Notes under the pieces: model-generated
The model's input: only the letters and a program-made list of their open reading frames with translations
Database searches by the model: none
What the model was told of the DNA's origin: nothing
Made by a program: the position numbers and the translations under genes
Source: Lepidodermella squamata
Taxonomy: Eukaryota; Gastrotricha
Length of the DNA: 64,000 nucleotides
Assembly: GCA_047495785.1 (NCBI GenBank)
Contig: JBLDXI010000028.1
Location: forward strand, 682,001-746,000
Reading direction: 5' to 3'
In this document: positions 57,903 through 64,000 of the stretch, piece after piece
How the letters are laid out: each line of letters begins with the position of its first letter
How positions within the stretch are numbered: the first letter of the stretch is position 1

Positions 57903-60900
57903 TTATTGGTAAGGCCCCTGAGGCGGATAGCCCTGCGGCCGTTGCATCATCTGCTGCTGGGGAGGCGGCCCCGGGTGCCGATTCATCATCATCTGCTGCT
58001 GTTGCGGGTGGCCCATAAACTGGCCCATTTGTTGCGGCTGCTGCGGCATGCCGTAGCCCATGCCCGGCTGCGGTTGGCCCTGCATCGGCCCGCCCATTTG
58101 GCTGACGAATTGCGGCTGCGGCTGCTGACGGTGCTGTGGCTGTTGCATGTAGCCGCCCTGTTGCGGCATGACACCTCGCGGCACCATGCCTGGGGGACCG
58201 CCCGGCATCGGCGCCCGGACGAGTTGCTGCGGCTGTGGCTGGGGCGGCATTTGTTGCCGGCCTTGCATCATGCCCGGGTCGTGCATTGGCGGATAGTTGG
58301 GCTGATACTGCTGTGGCATGGGCTGTCGAGGCTCGAATTGCCGGTTTTGAGGTGGTGCGTACTAATAAAAGCAAAATATTCATCAATTCGAAATAAAATG
58401 GTTATCAATATTTGCACAACTAAAAATTAAAATGGGGTTCCAGCACTAAATTTTTCCAGATTTAATGCGATTTCGGCTTTTTCATTTTTCGACCGATAAT
58501 ATATTATTCATAATATTATAATATTCATTGTTATTTGGGAACTTCCACTTGTGCTGGACTTGTGAAAGCTGGGACGATCTATGGTATTTTTCAATTCTTG
58601 CTATTTTTATCTAATCGTTAATCAAGAAAAGTTTTTCAGGTTTTTGGGCTATTTCTTCGGCGGTTTGGTTTGGTCGTTTCTAGGCAGGATTTCCATTCAC
58701 TAGCTGTGATTGCTGCATGTCTCATCTACGAAATCATTATCGGTCACATATTCAGCAACTATCTTCGCTGGCTGGAAGTAAGTTGCCGACAACTCACGAG
58801 TTTTACGTTTTTAAATTCTCCTTTTAAAAACACATGCCCATACCCATTCTGTGCCGGTGTTTCCCAGGCGGACATAACGTGGAGTGTAACCAATTTTGCG
58901 CTGAAATATCAGTTGCGGAAAACTATCAGTACACATGAGGAAAAATTTCCGTGCTTGAAATCGTGGCTACAAAGGTTTGAGTACGAATTCTGCAACTGGC
59001 CCGCGCGTATAACCGCAGCCGACATCGAAAAATATAGACTGGCGGTAATTTTTTCCTGAGTTAGTTCAGCAACTTTCTGCATTATCATGAATTTATCAAT
59101 GCAGAAACTGGCTTTTGCAATCAACATAACTGCTTGTGCCTTCTCCGAAAAAGTAGAAGTCCCGTTTAATATTTCTCTCCCTGAATTGAGGCAGCAATAT
59201 TTGGTTAATGATACCAAAATCCGAGTCGAGGAAATGATTTTCAGCTATGCAGAAGTCGACCCGCTCTGTCTCTTCCTCGCTAAGGAGAAAGAACCGGCTT
59301 TTCAAAAAGCCAACCACGTAAAATTATAGATTTATTATAACATGGCTAAATTTTGCAATTTCCAGGTCATTCAATCGCTCTCTAACACTTCTGCTGCTAT
59401 ATCTCGCCTGACTTTTCCCTATCGCATGGCTGTTTTACAGCTGATTCCGTCGCAACAGGTCGAAAACATCAATTTCTGCAAAATCGGATTTACTACTACA
59501 CTGCTATGCTGACCGTTGCCTTCTTCTCGAAAAGTACCAGACTAGTGCTGGTCGTAATTTATTCAGTTGCCATCGAAAACGTTTTCATTGACGATAGTGA
59601 TACTGTAAAGCTGATTTGCTTGTAAAAAACCTCATCGAAATTTGATCATTTTCATGTTATTCGCAGGCCAACGATATTTCGATCATTTTCTTGATTCGCT
59701 ATGCCAGCATTGGTGCTATAATATACCATATTAATTTCATTCGCCAACGAAACAGAGACGCCCAGTTCAACCGCCTGTTGCGACGCTAATCACGTTCAAC
59801 TCAAAATGGGCCTTCCAACACGTGGTATTTATTACTCCTGATTGTCATAAGGAAGCAACCAGGGTATTATTTTCTTCTCAAATAGATGATTTTTTCTGAA
59901 TATATTGGCGTTAACGGCATCCAGCAAAATAAAATTGCAAGAATTATAAATAATAAAATATTAAAAAAATATTGGGGCTATCCTCTGGTGGAGTCTCATA
60001 TGGAGACCTATGGGTTAGGCATGATAAAAAAATTTGAGATCCTAGCGTGAAACTTGAAAACCCATATTTTGGGGAAATCCATGCCACAGTCTCAAATTTA
60101 ATGCTGGAACCCCAGCTTTAAGATGAGCACTTGGCACATCCAAATGAAATTTAATAATGAAATTACCTGTTGCGCTTGTTGGAAATGCTGCCGATCGGGC
60201 GGGACATTGTTGTTCGGACTCAGCAACAACTGACTGAGCCCAGAATCCTGCTGCGGCTGCTGTTGCACCTGCGGCGGCGGCCGTTGCTGCTGAGGCGGCC
60301 CTTGTTGGTACTGCGGCTGGTAGATCTCCTCCATCGGCAGCGCCAACTGATGCATCAAACTCTGTTGCGGCGGCGGCTGCTGCTGAACCGGCGGCGGTTG
60401 CGGCGGGCCAGGCTGTTGCGGAGGCGGCGGTGGCGGCGGGTTGCTCGACGCTAGCAAATCGTGCAGCGACGACGCGTTCGTTCTCGCCGCCGGCATAGCG
60501 ACCTGCGGCGCCATTTGCGGGTGCATCCTCTGCTGTTGCTGGTGCAACTGCTGCTGCTGTTCCAAAATGTTCGGATACGGCTGGTTCTGCGGCGGTTGCT
60601 GTTGCATTTGCTGTTGCTGTTGTTGTTGCTGCTGCTGCTGCTGCATTTCTGGCGGCCAGCCTTGTTGCTGCTTTGTCGCCGAGCCGTGTTGAGGCGGTCG
60701 TGGGGTTGACACTGTGTGGTAACCGGACGCGTCCATTGCCATGGGCGGCATTTGCTGCTGCTGCTGCTGTTGTTGTTGTTGCTGCTGCTGGCCTTCGCCG
60801 CTTCGCCGTTGCCGGTGCTTCGACGGCTGGCCGACCATCTGCTCTTGTTGCATTTGCTGGTGTGGTGGCACTTGTGGGAAAATCGTCGTTTCGAAATTCA

Positions 60901-63900
60901 GAGTCGCCGACGGTAAATTATCGCCTGAATAAAATATACAAATTATTGAGATGAGGACCGCAATATTTTAGGTTTTTTTCTGTTTCATGTCGACATATCG
61001 GAGTTATTTTTAGGGGTAAATTTGTAAATATTCAGAATAATACAGTTCAATTTTTTTCTGGGTCATTTTTTGATTAAGAATTGATTAGGAAATTCTGTCA
61101 AGAATTCGAGCTTCCAATTGCATAGCTCCGGTAGTAGATTTTCCCATTGCTCAAAATCTTGTTCTCAGTTGTTCTACCAATTTTGGGTATTGATTTTTCT
61201 TCATTTTTTTTACCTGAAAATGAGTCCAAGCGCTCGAGACCAGCGAGCGGTGGCGGTGGCATTTTGTGTTTTTCAGACGAATTCCGCTGCCGGCCCTGGT
61301 TGGTCGGCGTCAAGTGCTGCGGTGGCATCATTGGCGGCTGTAGGAACAGCTCATCGTCCATTTTACCCCCGTGTCCTGGATCCATCAGAACCGCAGTTAA
61401 CGGCGTCATTCGCACCGTATTATGCTGCTGCTGTTGCTGCTGATGGTGATGGTTGACATCAATTTGTGGGGGAACCATTTCTTGCATCTGAAATAAAAAA
61501 ACAGGGATAGATCAGGGATAGGTAAACAGCCATGAATTGCAGTTGATTTTTTTAAATTTCAAATTCCCGATAAATTGCACCAAATTTCAATTCTTTCATT
61601 AATGCTCAAAATCGCGACTTTAAAATGAAAATTTCATCTTTTTCAATTTATTAAATCTCCCGTCATAAAATAAAATAAAAAATTGAACAAAATAACCATA
61701 CCTGCAAAGAATTGTCCACATTCGATTTCGATTTCTTCGCCGAACTTGCCTCATCAACCTGCATAGGCGAATCAGGCTCCTCGTCTGAACTCGAATCCGA
61801 ACTCGAATTTCGGCGCTGCCGCGGCGGCAACGGCTCCAAGAAACTCGCATCCGAGCTCTTCAGCGGCTGGTGGTAAGACGCAAGAACGCCAAGCCGCGAA
61901 AACCGCGCCGTAGGCCGCACGTCCAACCGCCGCGCGCAGAACCACGTCCACGAAATCGGGCCAGAATTGCGCCAACCCGACCCCGGCTCGACAATCTCCC
62001 ACGGATTCAACGACTGAACGCCCGCGATTTGCAGGCCCTGCTGTCTTGCGTTCGCACTCAGCCCCGTTATTTGGTTGCCCCGAGAGTCTAAAACCGCGCC
62101 GTACGGCTCCATGACGAACGCCTCGTAAAACTGACGAGACAGCGGCATTAGCCGGCGAATTTCCCTCGCAACCGGCGACTGACACTCGCCGATTTCTTTC
62201 TTCAACTTCTTAACAGCGGCGATATACACCTTCTTATTATCATCCCGCTCCGTGAAACTGTCAGTGCCAACCATGGTTGAATGGACGAAACACGTCAATA
62301 GGTCGAATAGCAACGCCTGTAACGCAGATTTCGTCTCGGAACCAGGGTTAATCGGAACAGCCACTTGATGAGTCAGCAATTGGCAGCAAACCAAGGCCCA
62401 ATCCGTCGCAGAATTCGGCTGGCGGAGAATTCCCGAGTCGAGAATTGACCCGACCAGGGCGAGGCGTAACCTCAGCGCCTCTTGCCTCAACGTTTGGTCG
62501 TCCCAATTAACATCGGACTGGGGTATCACCCCTGACGCGGTGAATGAGCACTGGACAAATTTTTCGAGTTGGGCGTATAGAACTTTAGCCAACTCATCGG
62601 CCTGGTCGCGTTTCGCAGCGACGAGCGACGCAACCAGGGTCAAAAACGCGGGATGAGCCACCTGGGCCATGTAGTCCAGCAGTCGATCTCTGTCCTTTTC
62701 CTTCAGTTTTCCAAACGATTGGGCGGGTGGGACTGTTGCGTCTAGCAATCTCCACGCCTCTCTCAGCACCCTAGATTGCATGCATTCGATCAGCGAAACA
62801 ACCAACGGCGCGATGAACCACAACCGCTCGGGGAAATGAATGTCATTTTCGGCGAAATTTGACCTAGATTTCGACGCTGCGCTGAACATGTCCATCACGA
62901 CTGAGCCGAAATTGTCGAGAAATTGCTGTAGTTCAGTCGAACCAACCTGCCGGTAGACTAGCTGCAGCCTCAACCGGGTGCGGCGTAGACTCGACGCGGA
63001 TAACGGGTTCAGAATCGCGATTAAGGTGGAGCGTTGGCGCGGATCTGCGCCGGAAACTCGGACTGAACCATCGTCGCCCGTGCAGCATAGGCAATCGACT
63101 AAATGCCGTTGTTGCTCTTTCGTAATTCCCGAGTCTAATAACATTTCAGTTCGAAACAACAAATCAGGCTCGGCCAGGAGTTTACACCGTAAAAGCGGTG
63201 AGGTGGCGAGTGAATAGAACAACTCAGAGGCAATAGCGTCGCCAACTCGAGTGGTTTGTAGCGAAACTTTCGCGTTACCAGGTCCGGCAATCGGGGCTGA
63301 GTCGCCCAAATACAACAACGCCTTCAAAATCGATAACGTATAACTGCAGTCTGTTGTCGAAATATGCGAATTTAGCAGTAGAATATCGGCGAATGACATG
63401 CCGATCGGGCCTAGCTGGGCTGAACTTGCGTAGGCCTCACCAACCGGCCGGAATGACCCGGGGGTAGACTTTCCGTCTATAGCCGGGGTCGGGTATGACC
63501 CGACTAAGGCAAGTTCCGCTAGGCCGATCACATTCTTCAAAATCGCATAGGCCAGCAGGGTGCCTGATTCTAGGTCTTCCTCCATATCTTCCCGGTCTTC
63601 CATGCCCGATCCAGGGAAAACTGAGCTCGAATTTGAGGTAGCGCCCGGGGTTCGAGGCACGGTTAGGACTGGCAGTAGAACGAACCGGATCAGGTCGGAA
63701 AATGTGAAAATCGACCGGGCGAGAAGTACGCCGACGAAATTTGCGATGTTAACGCGAACTGCGTCTGCATTTCGGCTGTCCGGGCCGAGGTTAGGTCCGA
63801 CCAACATGCGGATGTCGATGAAGGCCTGTGTCATTGTTGGCTGTGGGTTCGTGACTGAGGAGGAACGCGAGAACGATGAAGAACCGCTGAGACGATTCGG

Positions 63901-63941
63901 TTGACCTGACGAACTCGATTGAGCTTGCAGGCTTTGAGCAA
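57903..63941 (-). CDS. MED12: Mediator complex subunit MED12, C-terminal part
   Basis: Subunit of the CDK8 kinase module of Mediator, in the nucleus. Exons in coding order: 63941-61702, 61487-61214, 60924-60167 and 58361-57903. They encode about 1240 aa. The first of these starts at an acceptor in phase 1, so earlier exons lie beyond the window and the gene is partial here. The large first exon is helical and carries the conserved block before the tail: KKLKKEIGE, MEPYGAVLDSRGNQITGL, GLQIAGVQSLNPWEIVEP and ISWTWFCARRLDVRP, which follow the MED12 pattern. An acidic Ser stretch (SSSDSSSDEEPDSP) follows. The last three exons are Gln/Pro/Met-rich with runs of up to about 13 Gln, as expected for the MED12 PQL/Opa tail, and end GPYQ. 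The 1.8-kb last intron contains an opposite-strand gene. Confidence 0.9.
58581..59789 (+). CDS. Unrecognised multi-pass membrane protein nested in a MED12 intron
   Basis: The proposed start is an ATG at 58581 whose exon ends at once (ATG|GTATTT). It joins exons 58640-58777, 58868-59044 and 59105-59317, all in phase 0 with good acceptors (TTTTTCAG, TTTCCCAG, AATGCAG). Downstream, a frame with two hydrophobic helices ends at a donor at 59605 and joins exon 59667-59789, which ends NRDAQFNRLLRR. The link between 59317 and that frame is not resolved: the acceptor at 59365 leads to a frame that stops, and the better acceptor at 59440 is off phase. The protein has hydrophobic segments near the N-terminus (LAVIAACLIYEIIIGHIF) and at the C-terminus, with a roughly 130-residue soluble part between. 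No family is recognised. It lies wholly within the MED12 last intron. Confidence 0.5.
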
Positions 63942-64000
63942 CTAAAAATCAATAACGAAATAGTCAGAATTTAATTTACGAAAAAATTCTCAATGAAAAG

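Noticed and set aside
60170-60954. Leucine-, cysteine- and alanine-rich plus-strand frames opposite the MED12 tail
   Set aside because: They are antisense readings of the glutamine-codon repeats in MED12.
1-64000. CRISPR arrays, bacterial operons or integrated prophage
   Set aside because: The spliced animal genes leave no room for a prokaryotic reading, and the tandem repeats lack regular unique spacers.

Overview
The window is nuclear DNA of an invertebrate animal. Genes are split by many short introns (often 50-70 bp) with GT donors and YAG or AAG acceptors. The recognisable proteins are animal ones: a CAMSAP/Patronin microtubule minus-end protein, a two-finger GATA factor, an H-NOX soluble guanylate cyclase, the GATOR2 subunit MIOS, ribosomal protein uL5/RPL11 and Mediator subunit MED12. 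AT-rich spacers, compact introns and an atypical soluble cyclase fit an ecdysozoan such as a nematode or tardigrade, but the sequence does not fix the phylum.

Layout: 1-13 kb is gene-poor and repeat-rich. It has two foldback elements, a 57-bp tandem repeat, an inverted duplicate of an exon, and two small paralogous genes on the minus strand whose first exons encode a CRGC...CxxCGH module. From 12.8 to 25 kb three transcription units run on the plus strand: a GATA factor (863 aa) behind a promoter carrying GATA and CCAAT sites, a soluble guanylate cyclase-like protein (761 aa) whose catalytic domain has lost key residues, and a protein kinase followed by a P-loop GTPase with zinc-binding cysteines. 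The last two are probably one fused gene. CAMSAP/Patronin fills 27.0-35.1 kb on the minus strand. An 872-residue single-pass membrane protein of unknown family follows on the plus strand (36.3-39.1 kb).

After an AT-rich gap come tRNA-Val(AAC), a third foldback element, RPL11 (minus), an unrecognised 273-residue protein (plus) and MIOS (minus, 47.0-56.0 kb). The MIOS introns hold decayed transposon fragments, all antisense to it. A fourth foldback element with repeated arms lies at 56.1-56.8 kb. The last 6 kb is the C-terminal part of MED12 (minus, continuing beyond the window), whose last intron holds an opposite-strand gene for a membrane protein.

The genes do not form one pathway. CDS coordinates below are genomic spans; exon limits are in the evidence. 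Exon models were drawn by eye from splice consensus and reading phase. They are solid for GATA, the cyclase, RPL11, MIOS, most of CAMSAP and MED12, and tentative elsewhere.
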